A DNA stretch of 49,235 nucleotides from a bacterium (GCA_018824205.1 JAHJGX010000018.1:1-49235), one strand, 5' to 3'. Positions 17,403 through 26,492 are shown, numbered from the stretch's first letter. A program made the numbers and translations. The notes: a model not told the origin generated them from the sequence alone.

Positions 17403-18767
17403 CTATTGATTATTGATTGGCAGTTTGATAGTAAACGTCGTGCCTTTGCCGACAATACTATCTACGATGATGCTTCCGTTATGTGCTTCGATTATTCGGC
17501 GAACAATCGCCAGACCCAAACCGGTACTTTTTTCGCCACCCGTCGGACGAACACTGGTTTTACTAAATTCCTTGAATATTTTCGAAATTTCGTTTTCCGG
17601 TATTCCCTGACCCTGATCGGCAACGGATATTTCAACAGATCCATCGGATTTTCGGGCGCTGAGAGTGACGGTAGTATTGGGATAAGAAAATTTAATCGCA
17701 TTGGTCACCAGGTTATCCAGTACCTGCATAATACGGTTGGAATCGACATTGATTTCCGGCAATTTCAATTCAATATCCAGTTTAAGTTCAATCTGTTTTT
17801 TCTCGGCCAGAGATTTGGTCATGGACTCGTAGGTATGAAAAAATTTATGGAGATCAAGTGCCTCGAGCTTCAATTCCAGGTTGCCGGATTCAATCGCACT
17901 GAAATCCAGAATATTATGAATGAGATTCAACATGCGGTCACAGTTTTTATCCATGGTATTCAGAACTTCGCGTTGCTTCTCGTCGATTTCACCCAGATAG
18001 CCGTTGAGAAAAAGAATGATGAAATTTTTGACAACACCGATAGGGTTGCGCAGATCGTGGGCGGCAATTCCGAGGAATTTATTTTTCAGGTCATTTAACT
18101 GAATTAATTCTTCGTACATCCGGCTTTTTTCAAAAATCACTGATAATTGCCGGGCGATTTTCTGGAATACATCGGCGTGAAGGTCTTTGTAAGTATTTAT
18201 CTGCATACTGGAAAAGAAAATAAATCCTACCGGCTTATTAGTAGCGATCAGGGGGCAGGTGAGACTGGATTGCATTCCTTCTTCGACGATCAGGCGGGTT
18301 GAGATTGAATCGGGATGACTGTTCAGGTAATCGGGCAGGTTGTTGATGATTCTTGGTTCACCGGTATCGATAATCGTTGCCAGGCTGCTGTCCAGAATCG
18401 GGGCTGAATACCCAGTGCTGATCTTGATGGTTTTTGCATCCGAGCGGGTACAGCAGGCCCGCACAAGTCCTTTGTCAGTATCGATTAATGCGATACCAAT
18501 TCGGTTATAAGGAATGATTTCCCTGAAGGAATCAAATACATGGTCTAAAATACCAGTCAGCAGCAGACCGTCATTGATTTTTTCAGTAATTGAAGCCAAA
18601 GTGCGTTGCTCTTTGCAGCGATTTTCGAAAGATTCACCTACCGATGAAATTGCCTTGGCGAGTTTATTAAACTCACCGGAATCCTTAATCGACAATTCAG
18701 GGTGAAAATTTCCCTGGACCATTTCTTCAAGAGCAATGATCAATTCATCGAGCCGGCGTTTATCCAT
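17403..18767 (-). CDS. Soluble GAF-domain sensor histidine kinase
   Basis: A 454-residue hybrid-free histidine kinase without obvious transmembrane helices. Residues 1-55 resemble a HAMP-like helical segment. Residues about 60-215 form a GAF sensor domain (FREIIPYNRIGIALID...SSLTCPLIATNKPVGFIFFSS). HisKA follows with phospho-acceptor H237 in GIAAHDLRNPIG. HATPase_c has N box NLVTNAIKFSY, G1 DQGQGIPENE and G2 GEKSTGLGLAIVRRI. No response regulator lies in the window, so its partner is elsewhere. Its start overlaps the 3' end of the radical-SAM gene by 8 bases, implying co-transcription. Confidence 0.9.
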   Translation of the reverse strand: MDKRRLDELIIALEEMVQGNFHPELSIKDSGEFNKLAKAISSVGESFENRCKEQRTLASITEKINDGLLLTGILDHVFDSFREIIPYNRIGIALIDTDKGLVRACCTRSDAKTIKISTGYSAPILDSSLATIIDTGEPRIINNLPDYLNSHPDSISTRLIVEEGMQSSLTCPLIATNKPVGFIFFSSMQINTYKDLHADVFQKIARQLSVIFEKSRMYEELIQLNDLKNKFLGIAAHDLRNPIGVVKNFIILFLNGYLGEIDEKQREVLNTMDKNCDRMLNLIHNILDFSAIESGNLELKLEALDLHKFFHTYESMTKSLAEKKQIELKLDIELKLPEINVDSNRIMQVLDNLVTNAIKFSYPNTTVTLSARKSDGSVEISVADQGQGIPENEISKIFKEFSKTSVRPTGGEKSTGLGLAIVRRIIEAHNGSIIVDSIVGKGTTFTIKLPINNQ

Positions 18768-20484
18768 GTTTGCGTTTCCCCTTTTGATACTGTAAGTGCG
18801 ATTTCGATGTTAAAATAGCTTTTTGCCTGTTTTTAGCGTTTAAATCTTTGACAACCGAGAGTGTTTTTAAGGTGAATGGATCCAGGCCGGTGTAATACGC
18901 CAGACTGGAATATGTGGATGGCAGGGGCGTATAAATCTGAACCTGTTCCGGGTTTATGTGAAGTTCTCGCATTGCGAAATCTTTTAGCGACCGCATATCC
19001 TCTTCAGTACAACCTGGATGGGCGGCAATAAAATAGTATGTCAAAAATTGCCGCTTTCCGGACGATTCTGAAAATCTATCAAATTGCTGCTTAAATTCAA
19101 GCAAAGAATCAACTCCTGGTTTACCCATTTGATCGAGAACGTGGCTCTCGCTGTGCTCCGGAGCGATCTTCATTTGTCCGGATGTGTGATGCTCGGCGAC
19201 ATCTTTAAGGTATGTCTTGCCATATTTCCGATCATTTATCACCATGTCATAGCGAATTCCGGAACCGATAAATATGTGTTTAATGCCGGGAATTTGGCGC
19301 AGTTTTTTCAGCAGATTGATTTGAATGTTGTGGTGTACGGGTAGCTGCGGACACTTTTCAGGATAGAGACAACGCTTATCTTTGCAGGCGCCGCTTTTTA
19401 GTTTTTTTTGACATTCAAAACCGTACATATTGGCGGTCGGTCCGCCGATATCATTGATTGTACCTCTGAAATCCGGAAGTTCCGAGAGCTGCCTGGCTTC
19501 ATCCAGGATTGATTTTTCACTCCGCCAGCGGACTGTACGACCTTCATGGACACCAATGGAACAGAAATTACACTCTCCGTAACAGCCCCGGTGGGAATTA
19601 ATTGAAAATTTGATGGTGTCCAAGGCCCTCACATTGCCCTGCTTTGCGTAATAAGGGTGAGCGGCTCGTTCAAAACCCAGAGTGTAGATTTCGTCTATCT
19701 CTTTCTGACTCAGGTACAATTGAGGCGGATTCTGAACAAGGAACCGGGTGCCGATTTTCTGAGCCAGACCGAATGCATTTAGCGGATCACTGTTTTTGTA
19801 AAATTCATGGAACATTTGAATAAAGGTCTTTTTATCCTTTTGAACTGCTTCAAAAGATGGCAATTCCAGGTAGTTTTCCGGTACGATATCGGAAATATAA
19901 CTAACTCCTCTGATGTGACGAGGCTCTTTCGTGAATTTTAATGAATCCGCCATCTCAATAATTGTCTTTTCGGCCATGCCATATACTAAAAAGTCGGCTT
20001 TGGCATCAAAAAGAATCGGACGACGCAGTTTATCTGACCAGTAGTCATAATGCGTGATTCGACGCAGGCTGGCTTCGATTCCGCCCAGTACAATTGGTAC
20101 GGTGTTTTTATAATACTGGCGAATCAGATTTGTATAGACAATCACAGCCCGATCGGGACGGCGATCATTAATGCCCCCGGGAGTATAATCGTCCTGTTTC
20201 CGGAATTTTTTCAGGGCGGTGTGATTGGCAACCATCGAGTCAATGCTGCCGCTACTGACACCCCAGAAGAGCTTTGGTTCACCAAGACGAGCGATATCTT
20301 TGGCACTGTCGATATCCGGCTGTGCAATAATGCCGACTTTGTAGCCGTTCTTTAACAGTTGTTTTCCAATGACGGCAATCCCGATTTGCGGACTATCGAT
20401 ATAGGTGTCGCCGGTGACTAGGATTACGTCCAGTTGAGACCAGTTGCGTTGTTTAAGTTCTTCAGGTGTTGTTGGTATGAACAT
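18760..20484 (-). CDS. ygiQ: YgiQ-family radical SAM protein
   Basis: Radical S-adenosylmethionine enzyme of the YgiQ family; its reaction is unknown. The [4Fe-4S] cluster motif is CYGECNFC (CxxxCxxC, about residues 301-308 from the preferred start). The N-terminal part has the family-typical LDVILVTGDTYIDSPQIG and IVLGGIEASLRRITHYDYWSD, a B12-domain-like fold. A second Cys cluster (CQKKLKSGACKDKRCLYPEKCP) follows the radical-SAM core and is typical of YgiQ. The ORF track starts at a TTG seven codons upstream; the ATG at 20484 (MFIPTTPEELK) matches where homologues begin. Neither start has a clear ribosome-binding site. Confidence 0.92.
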   Translation of the reverse strand: MFIPTTPEELKQRNWSQLDVILVTGDTYIDSPQIGIAVIGKQLLKNGYKVGIIAQPDIDSAKDIARLGEPKLFWGVSSGSIDSMVANHTALKKFRKQDDYTPGGINDRRPDRAVIVYTNLIRQYYKNTVPIVLGGIEASLRRITHYDYWSDKLRRPILFDAKADFLVYGMAEKTIIEMADSLKFTKEPRHIRGVSYISDIVPENYLELPSFEAVQKDKKTFIQMFHEFYKNSDPLNAFGLAQKIGTRFLVQNPPQLYLSQKEIDEIYTLGFERAAHPYYAKQGNVRALDTIKFSINSHRGCYGECNFCSIGVHEGRTVRWRSEKSILDEARQLSELPDFRGTINDIGGPTANMYGFECQKKLKSGACKDKRCLYPEKCPQLPVHHNIQINLLKKLRQIPGIKHIFIGSGIRYDMVINDRKYGKTYLKDVAEHHTSGQMKIAPEHSESHVLDQMGKPGVDSLLEFKQQFDRFSESSGKRQFLTYYFIAAHPGCTEEDMRSLKDFAMRELHINPEQVQIYTPLPSTYSSLAYYTGLDPFTLKTLSVVKDLNAKNRQKAILTSKSHLQYQKGKRKHG

Positions 20485-20513
20485 TGGAATAATATAAAAT
20501 TTCAAATTTCAAA

Positions 20514-21779
20514 TTATATATTTTTATTTGCCGAGATTCCTGCCAGAAACCCGGTTGAAAATGCGGCCTGGAGATTATATCCGCCAGTGTCGGCATCGAT
20601 GTCAATAACTTCTCCTGCAAAGAATAGTCCGCTGACCAAGCGGGATTCCATTGTTTTCGATTGAATTTCTTTAACATCGATTCCACCAGCTGTGATGATG
20701 GCTTCTTCAATCGGACGATAACCGATAATGTTAAATTGAAGATCCTTGAGCCAGTTGCGGAGAGTTTGACGTTCTTTAGATGTAATATCACTGACTATTT
20801 TTTCAGAAGGAATTTCAGTCAAATCGATACAAATCGGAATCAGACTGCTGGGCAACAGGGATTTTAAAATTGTCTGGAATTGTTGCTTGGAATGTTCACC
20901 GAAATCCCGTAATAATCTGGCATCAAGTTTTTGATAGTCCAAGGCCGGTTTCAGATCAATGGAAATTTCAACGATTGATTTTTGGTCGAGTGCATCCACA
21001 GCTTGCCCGGAGAGTGTCAGGATAATTGGTCCGGTGAGACCAAAATGGGCAAACAGCATCTCACCGAATTCTTCTGCCTGCTTCTTTCCGTCTTTCCACA
21101 ATGACGCCGATACATTTTTCAGGCTGAGTCCCTGAAGTTGCCGGGCCGTATTACCGGTCGTTTCAAGGGGGATTAGTGCCGGACGAATATTTATGATTTT
21201 ATGACCGGCTTCCAGCGCCAGTTTATAACCATCTCCGGTGGAACCGGTACGGGGATAACTTTTTCCACCGGTAGCCAGAATTACAGCATCGGTTGGGAAA
21301 TACTCTTTTCCGTTGGATTGCAGGGATTCGACGCCAACAATTTTACGGTCGATAATATTCAGTCTGGAAACTGCAGACCCGGTCTTGATTTTGCTACCTG
21401 TTTTTTCAAGCCATCGAATCAACGCCTCGGTGACCAAAGGGGCGCTTTCACATTCCGGGAAGATCCGATTACCCCGTTCAACAATCGTTGCAATCCCATT
21501 TTGAGCCAGTAATTCCCGGAGATCATTGACGAAAAAGCTGTATAATGCCGGTTTCAAGAACCGTCCGTTTTTTCCAAAATGGTAAATGAAATCATCGATA
21601 GTGGTATCGTTTGTCAGATTACAGCGGCCTTTGCCGGTAATGCGGAGTTTGCGGCCGAGGCGTTCCATTTTTTCGAGCAGTAAAACCTTTTTGCCTCGCA
21701 GCGCTGCCTGACCGGCAGCCATTATTCCGGCCGGTCCACCGCCAATAACAATAACGTCGTATTTATTTTGATTTATCAT
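20514..21779 (-). CDS. NAD(P)/FAD-dependent oxidoreductase, YhiN/HI0933 (BaiN-like) family
   Basis: A 421-residue flavoprotein of the HI0933 family. The N-terminal Rossmann motif is VIVIGGGPAGIMAAGQAALRG, followed by LLLEKMERLGRKLRITGKGRCNLTN, which is highly diagnostic. Mid-chain GGKSYPRTGSTGDGYKLA and the C-terminal GLFFAGEVIDIDADTGGYNLQAAFSTG complete the FAD site. Physiological substrates of most members are unknown; BaiN in gut clostridia reduces bile-acid intermediates, but membership does not imply that here. It is separated from sdpI by 8 bases and precedes ygiQ. Confidence 0.92.
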   Translation of the reverse strand: MINQNKYDVIVIGGGPAGIMAAGQAALRGKKVLLLEKMERLGRKLRITGKGRCNLTNDTTIDDFIYHFGKNGRFLKPALYSFFVNDLRELLAQNGIATIVERGNRIFPECESAPLVTEALIRWLEKTGSKIKTGSAVSRLNIIDRKIVGVESLQSNGKEYFPTDAVILATGGKSYPRTGSTGDGYKLALEAGHKIINIRPALIPLETTGNTARQLQGLSLKNVSASLWKDGKKQAEEFGEMLFAHFGLTGPIILTLSGQAVDALDQKSIVEISIDLKPALDYQKLDARLLRDFGEHSKQQFQTILKSLLPSSLIPICIDLTEIPSEKIVSDITSKERQTLRNWLKDLQFNIIGYRPIEEAIITAGGIDVKEIQSKTMESRLVSGLFFAGEVIDIDADTGGYNLQAAFSTGFLAGISANKNI

Positions 21780-21787
21780 ACTTGAAA

Positions 21788-22486
21788 TTAATTAACGCCA
21801 TTTGACTGTTTATAAGGGTCCTTTTTCCAAATAATATATGAATAGGCAAAGGAGATGATTACCGTTCCAAAGACTGAGTAAAGTAAAATGGCCATTGTCA
21901 CTTTTCCGGTACTCAACAGACTGCTCAGGACAATCAAAAAACCTGAAAGGATAAACAGTCGTCCACTGAGCCGGTGAGTTTTATTCCAGGACAGTTCACT
22001 GGAAAGTGTCCACGGAGTTTTAATGCCGAGCATAAAATTACTGCGGACCTTGCCCATATAATTTCCAATGACAATAAAGAGTGCTCCAATCAATGCGGGG
22101 ACGATTTTATCGATGCTGAATGCTTTTCCCAGGGCATTCATAACGACAATGATATGCAGAGTGGCAAAAACAAGTACAATGCTGATCAAAATCAGGTTAT
22201 ACGCTTTCATCGACATTTTGATATGTTTTTTTCGGGGTTCAATGTTAGGAACCAAAACCAATAATATGCTGATAAAGAACACGACAATTGGCATCATAAA
22301 AAGGCCGAGGAATTTTCCGGCGTAGCGGTCTGGCTGTCCATTGACATTCAAATGCACCGGCAGCCGTGTATCGGCAGGTATTTGTTGCACTGCCCATCCT
22401 GCAAACAGTGCCATAATGAAGAAAATGACGATCGCGGTCACTAATGCGGGTTTGAGCTTGTCGAATTGTTTTTTTACGGGTTCCAT
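21788..22486 (-). CDS. sdpI: SdpI-family membrane protein (DUF1648 + SdpI)
   Basis: A 232-residue polytopic membrane protein with about six helices. The N-terminal DUF1648 motif is seen in LPVHLNVNGQPDRYAGK. The C-terminal SdpI signature is NYMGKVRSNFMLGIKTPWTLSSELSWNKTHRLSGRLF. In Bacillus subtilis SdpI gives immunity to the SdpC toxin and signals by sequestering the SdpR repressor at the membrane. The neighbouring sdpR-like gene directly abuts it. No sdpABC toxin genes are visible, so the ligand here may be a foreign toxin or something else. Confidence 0.9.
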   Translation of the reverse strand: MEPVKKQFDKLKPALVTAIVIFFIMALFAGWAVQQIPADTRLPVHLNVNGQPDRYAGKFLGLFMMPIVVFFISILLVLVPNIEPRKKHIKMSMKAYNLILISIVLVFATLHIIVVMNALGKAFSIDKIVPALIGALFIVIGNYMGKVRSNFMLGIKTPWTLSSELSWNKTHRLSGRLFILSGFLIVLSSLLSTGKVTMAILLYSVFGTVIISFAYSYIIWKKDPYKQSNGVN

Positions 22487-22768
22487 TTATTTTTCCTCCT
22501 TTAGTTTAAATGTATCCATTAAGGCCATTAACGCTTCTTCAAGCACGGAGACATTTAGATGATAGATGATGGTCGTACCATCACGGTCGCTGTGTATCAG
22601 ATCAGCATCACGCAGAATGCCGAAATGTTTGGAAAGGGATGGCTTGGTGATATTGAAATGTTCAGCGATTTCGCCAGCGCTCATGTCCTTATCTCTAAGC
22701 AATTTAAGGATTTTGCGTCGGGTGGGATCGGCTAAAGCTTTGTAAATCAGGTTCATATCAATACTCAT
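22487..22768 (-). CDS. sdpR: ArsR/SdpR-type winged-helix repressor
   Basis: A 93-residue ArsR-family regulator lacking metal-binding cysteines. The helix-turn-helix is visible in MSAGEIAEHFNITKPSLSKHFGILRDADLI, preceded by YKALADPTRRKILKLL and followed by a wing (SDRDGTTIIYHLN). This pattern matches the autorepressor SdpR. Its stop codon is immediately followed by the sdpI ATG. The ribosome-binding site is weak (AAAGAAAA). A promoter and palindrome directly upstream suggest negative autoregulation. Confidence 0.9.
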   Translation of the reverse strand: MSIDMNLIYKALADPTRRKILKLLRDKDMSAGEIAEHFNITKPSLSKHFGILRDADLIHSDRDGTTIIYHLNVSVLEEALMALMDTFKLKEEK

Positions 22769-22793
22769 TTTTCTTTGTTAGCCACCTTTCTAA

Positions 22794-22837
22794 TTAGCCA
22801 ACAGGCTAAATATATCAATTATTTAGCTGTATGGCAA
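22794..22837 (-). promoter_or_regulatory. Predicted sdpR promoter with operator-like palindrome
   Basis: On the minus strand TTGCCA (-35) and TATATT (-10) are separated by exactly 17 bases; each matches the sigma-70 consensus at five of six positions. A 16-base perfect dyad, TTAGCC-TGTT-GGCTAA as read on the minus strand, touches the -10 end and covers the expected start region. A further TTAGCC half-site lies at 22778-22783 on the plus strand. Binding of the SdpR-like protein here would block transcription; this is inferred from position. Confidence 0.65.
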
Positions 22838-22940
22838 ATAATATTTTATAAAAATACTTAGTCGCAAAAATGTCAGATTTTAATTTCTTTTCACAGCAGG
22901 ATTACGTTATTGTCATTTAATATCACATCTCTAAAGTGAA

Positions 22941-23125
22941 ATTAAAAACATTAACCACTCAATTTATTGGGTGGTTTTGATGCTTCCTATAACTCAAACC
23001 GAATTAATTCGGTAAATCTCCCGACTAAAGTCAGGACGAAAGGCGGAAGTCATTTTACCCCATCGAATAAATTCGATGGTTAATATTTTTCTGGAGCTGC
23101 ACTAAGTGTTGCCCCTTAGATAAAC
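22941..23125. repeat. Hairpin-chain repeat, copy A (downstream of thrC)
   Basis: The 413-base gap beyond the sdpR promoter holds a run of short hairpins. They are ACCACTCAA-TTTA-TTGGGTGGT (22954-22975), palindrome ACCGAATTAATTCGGT (22998-23013), CCCGAC-TAAA-GTCAGG with one mismatch (23020-23035), and CCATCGAA-TAAA-TTCGATGG (23060-23079). The block starts with AAAAACATTAACC and ends with GGAGCTGC; both strings recur in the repeat at the right end of the window. No coding frame is supported here. Confidence 0.75.
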
Positions 23126-23181
23126 CCCTGAACAAGAATTAATTTTACTTACTTGTTTTTAAAATGTGAAAAAAGTGTTTA

Positions 23182-24492
23182 TCAGTTTGAATTAGTAAGG
23201 AGAAATTCCTTAAAATCGGTGTATTGGTTTGATAAGGCGTGCGTCTGTATTTCACGGGTTAGAAAATCCGCCAACCGTTCCGGAATCTCAACAGAATCCT
23301 GAATGACCGGCTCGACAATGTCTTTGAATTTCGCCGGATGGGCTGTTTCGAGGAAAAGCCCGGTATCCACTTCCTGATGTTGTGTAAGGTATTTTTTCAG
23401 TCCCAGATACCCAACTGCGCCGTGAGGATCGAGAGTATAGCCGGTGATTTTCTTGACCGAAGTTATTGCCTGCCTGGTTTCATCGTCGGTAAAATAGACA
23501 CCCTGGATATCCTCCTTGATTTTTTTCCAGGATGAATCGTACAGGTCGAGAATCCTTGAAAAATTGCTGGGATTGCCCACATCCATGGCATTAGAAATTG
23601 TCTGAATGGATGGTTTTGGTTCGAATTTTCCGCTATTCAGGTAATCCGGTACAACATGGTTAACATTCGTTGCCGCAATGAAACGCTGAACCGGAAGCCC
23701 CATTCGTTTGGCTATTAATCCAGCTGTCAGGTTACCGAAATTTCCGCTGGGCACAGAAATCACGATGGACCTGGATCTGAAGTTTTCAATCTGGCGAAGG
23801 GCATTGAAGTAATAAAATGTTTGAGGAATCAGACGGAAGATATTAATGGAATTCGCCGATGTCAGCATCAAAGATTTTTTGATATCCGGATCAACAAGCG
23901 CCGCTTTCACCAGTCGCTGACAGTCATCAAATGTTCCATTGACTTTCAGATCTGTGATATTTTCACCTAAAGTAGCCATTTGTTTTTCCTGAATCAGACT
24001 GATTTTTCCAGCGGGATAGAGGACAATGACATCGATTCCCGGAACGCGATAAAAGCCATTTGCCACGGCGCCGCCGGTATCGCCGGATGTTGCCACCAGG
24101 ATTGTCAGTTTATGGTCAGAATCTTTGACCAGATAGGCCATCAACCGGGACATAAAGCGGGCGCCGACATCCTTGAATGCCAGAGTCGGACCATGAAAGA
24201 GCTCCAGTGTTTTTATGCGATCTTCGATGTCAACGAGCGGTGTCGGGAAGTTGATCGCTTCATGAATAATGTCCTGTAACACCGAAGCAGGAATGTCACC
24301 GCTTAAAAATTGCCGGGCGATTTCAAAAGAAAGGGATTGATAATCCATTGACGTCATGGATTTGAAAAAGGATTCCGGCAACCGGGGAATGGATTCCGGC
24401 ATGTAGAGCCCGTTATCATTCGGCATTCCGCTCAGAACCGCTTCCCTGAGTGAAACGAGGTTGGATTTATCGGCGGTGCTGTAAAACTTCAC
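23182..24492 (-). CDS. thrC: Threonine synthase
   Basis: PLP enzyme that converts O-phosphohomoserine to threonine, the final step of the pathway. The PLP lysine is K107 in ELFHGPTLAFKDVGARF. Other family signatures are MKFYSTADKSNLVSLREAVLSGMP at the N-terminus, ATSGDTGGAVANGF (phosphate-binding loop) and SVPSGNFGNLTAGLIAKRMGLP. Its 436 residues match the E. coli-type class. It starts 2 bases after thrB and ends the operon. Confidence 0.96.
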   Translation of the reverse strand: MKFYSTADKSNLVSLREAVLSGMPNDNGLYMPESIPRLPESFFKSMTSMDYQSLSFEIARQFLSGDIPASVLQDIIHEAINFPTPLVDIEDRIKTLELFHGPTLAFKDVGARFMSRLMAYLVKDSDHKLTILVATSGDTGGAVANGFYRVPGIDVIVLYPAGKISLIQEKQMATLGENITDLKVNGTFDDCQRLVKAALVDPDIKKSLMLTSANSINIFRLIPQTFYYFNALRQIENFRSRSIVISVPSGNFGNLTAGLIAKRMGLPVQRFIAATNVNHVVPDYLNSGKFEPKPSIQTISNAMDVGNPSNFSRILDLYDSSWKKIKEDIQGVYFTDDETRQAITSVKKITGYTLDPHGAVGYLGLKKYLTQHQEVDTGLFLETAHPAKFKDIVEPVIQDSVEIPERLADFLTREIQTHALSNQYTDFKEFLLTNSN

Positions 24493-24494
24493 TT

Positions 24495-25436
24495 TCAGGC
24501 CTTCTCGTCCAAAATCCGCGCACCGGTCTGATTGATTTTCGAAATGTATACCTGATTTTCGATAGAATACCGGGTAAAGACATTACGCATTGAAACCGCG
24601 ATTGTTTGGGCATTTTTAAGAGATGGCGACAAAGCAAAAATCGAAGGCCCTGAACCGGAGATACTGCAACCGATAGCGCCGCTGGTAATTGCTGTTTTTT
24701 TAACTTCATCAAAGTGCGGAATCAGCCTTGCCCGGCGTGGTTCAATGATGTGATCGGACATGGATCGACCTATCAATTCCAGATCATTTTTATATAATCC
24801 GGCAACCAGTCCGGCAGTATTAGCCCACTGTTTCACCGCATCGGCAAGTGGAATAAACGGTTCGATTATTTTGCGGGCGTTCAGGGTTTTTATTTCAATT
24901 TCGGGATGAATGACTGTGCAATGGAGATTTTCGGGAACCGGTAATTCGACGATATCCGGTGGGTCGTTTTCCCGGATCAGGATAAAACCACCGAACAGCG
25001 CCGGGGCGACATTGTCGGCATGCGCGGCGCCGCAGGCCAGTTTTTCGGCTTCTATGGCGATAGTCAGCAACGCGGATATTTGCACCGGTTCGTCAAACAG
25101 ATGATTCACGGCTATCAGGGCCGCTACCGAACTCGCGGCGCTGGAACCCAGCCCGCTGCCCAGTGGAAGCTGCTTTGTCAATTTAATGTCGATTCCCTGT
25201 TTGGATTGAATTTTTTCCAGGAATCGGATCACCGCAAATCCGGCGGTATTTTGTTCTGCTTGTTTTGGCAAACGGCCGCCATCACCGGTTATTTCCGATA
25301 TCCTGACTCCGGCGGTTTCACTCCGTGAGACACTGACGATATCTCCCGGCTCATCGATCGCGAAGCCGAAAATATCATAACCGCAGCCAACATTGGCGAC
25401 GGTTGCCGGGGCAAATGCGGTGACCGATTGTTTCAT
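24495..25436 (-). CDS. thrB: Homoserine kinase
   Basis: GHMP-family kinase making O-phosphohomoserine from homoserine and ATP. The ATP-binding motif PLGSGLGSSAASSVAAL lies around residues 92-108. The N-terminal VTAFAPATVANVGCGYDIFGFAI and C-terminal AIGCSISGSGPSIFAL are standard family blocks. At 313 residues it is of usual length. The start overlaps the asd stop by four bases (ATGA), implying coupled translation. Confidence 0.96.
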   Translation of the reverse strand: MKQSVTAFAPATVANVGCGYDIFGFAIDEPGDIVSVSRSETAGVRISEITGDGGRLPKQAEQNTAGFAVIRFLEKIQSKQGIDIKLTKQLPLGSGLGSSAASSVAALIAVNHLFDEPVQISALLTIAIEAEKLACGAAHADNVAPALFGGFILIRENDPPDIVELPVPENLHCTVIHPEIEIKTLNARKIIEPFIPLADAVKQWANTAGLVAGLYKNDLELIGRSMSDHIIEPRRARLIPHFDEVKKTAITSGAIGCSISGSGPSIFALSPSLKNAQTIAVSMRNVFTRYSIENQVYISKINQTGARILDEKA

Positions 25437-26473
25437 GGTTTAATATAGCCTTTTTTGACCATCAATTCCGCATTCAGAATCGCACCGCCGGCGGCTCCAC
25501 GGATGGTATTGTGCGAAGTGATAACGAATTTGTAATCCAGAATCGGATCTTTCCGTAAACGACCAACATGGACCGCCATGCCTTTATCCACATTGCGATG
25601 CAGCTTCGGCTGCGGGTAATTATTCTGCTCGTAATAATAAACCGGCCGGAGTGGTGCGGTGGGTAAATTTAATTTTTGAGGTTCGGCGGAAAAGGATTTC
25701 CAGGCGTCGATGATTTCGGCTTCAGTCGTTGGGCGTTTCAACTTTACCGAAATGCATTCTGTATGCCCGTCGATAACCGCCACACGGTTGCATTGGGCGC
25801 TGATAGTTAAATCACAATTCACGATTTTTCCGTTTTCCAGCGAACCCAGAATCTTCAGCGGTTCGGTTTCCATTTTCTCCTCTTCGCTACCGATGTAGGG
25901 AATGATATTGTCGATAATATCCAGGGATGCCACGCCGGGATAACCGGCGCCGGACAGCGCCTGCATCGTTGTGACACTCACGGTTTTTATTCCAAATTGA
26001 TCCGCCAGCGGTTTCAACGCTAGTACAAGGCCAATCGTCGAGCAATTGGGATTTGTGATGATACAGCCTTTTCCGAATTTTTGCTGCCTGATCAGTTCCA
26101 GATGATCGGGATTGACCTCGGGAATCAGCAACGGAACATCGGGATCGAAGCGGTGATTCCGGGAGTTTGAAACCACAATATAACCTGCTTTTGCAAATTT
26201 GGATTCAATTTCTCCGGCAACGCTGGAATCCAGCCCGGAAAATACAATTTTACAGTTGAGATCAGGTTTGCATCCATTAATGATCATGGATGAGATGGTT
26301 TCCGGAATCGGCCCGGTCATGAACCAGTTAGCCGCTTCCGAATACTTTTTCCCGGCAGATCGCTCCGAGGCACCGAGTGCGGTAATTTCAAACCAGGGAT
26401 GGTTTTCCAACAGTTGAATGAATTTTTGGCCGACGCTTCCGGTGGCGCCTAATATGCCAACAGGTATTTTCAT
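25433..26473 (-). CDS. asd: Aspartate-semialdehyde dehydrogenase, archaeal/fungal-type branch
   Basis: Reduces aspartyl phosphate to aspartate semialdehyde with NADPH. The nucleotide site is GILGATGSVGQKF. The catalytic cysteine is C144 in NPNCSTIGLVLALKPL, and the acid/base histidine is probably the one in DGHTECISVKLKRP. The block TMQALSGAGYPGVASLDIIDNIIPYIGSEEEKME is characteristic of the archaeal/fungal subclass rather than the E. coli type. The C-terminal NTIRGAAGGAILNAELM is intact. The ATG overlaps by one base the TGA that thrA would use if its frameshift were corrected. Confidence 0.95.
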   Translation of the reverse strand: MKIPVGILGATGSVGQKFIQLLENHPWFEITALGASERSAGKKYSEAANWFMTGPIPETISSMIINGCKPDLNCKIVFSGLDSSVAGEIESKFAKAGYIVVSNSRNHRFDPDVPLLIPEVNPDHLELIRQQKFGKGCIITNPNCSTIGLVLALKPLADQFGIKTVSVTTMQALSGAGYPGVASLDIIDNIIPYIGSEEEKMETEPLKILGSLENGKIVNCDLTISAQCNRVAVIDGHTECISVKLKRPTTEAEIIDAWKSFSAEPQKLNLPTAPLRPVYYYEQNNYPQPKLHRNVDKGMAVHVGRLRKDPILDYKFVITSHNTIRGAAGGAILNAELMVKKGYIKP

Positions 26474-26492
26474 CAGAAACTCCGTTTCTTTA

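Noticed and set aside
17406-18098. Plus-strand ORF of 230 codons
   Set aside because: Antisense to the histidine kinase ATPase and HisKA domains; the protein shows no family motif.
22941-23125. Possible CRISPR array
   Set aside because: The hairpins differ in sequence and spacing, without identical repeats or unique equal-length spacers.
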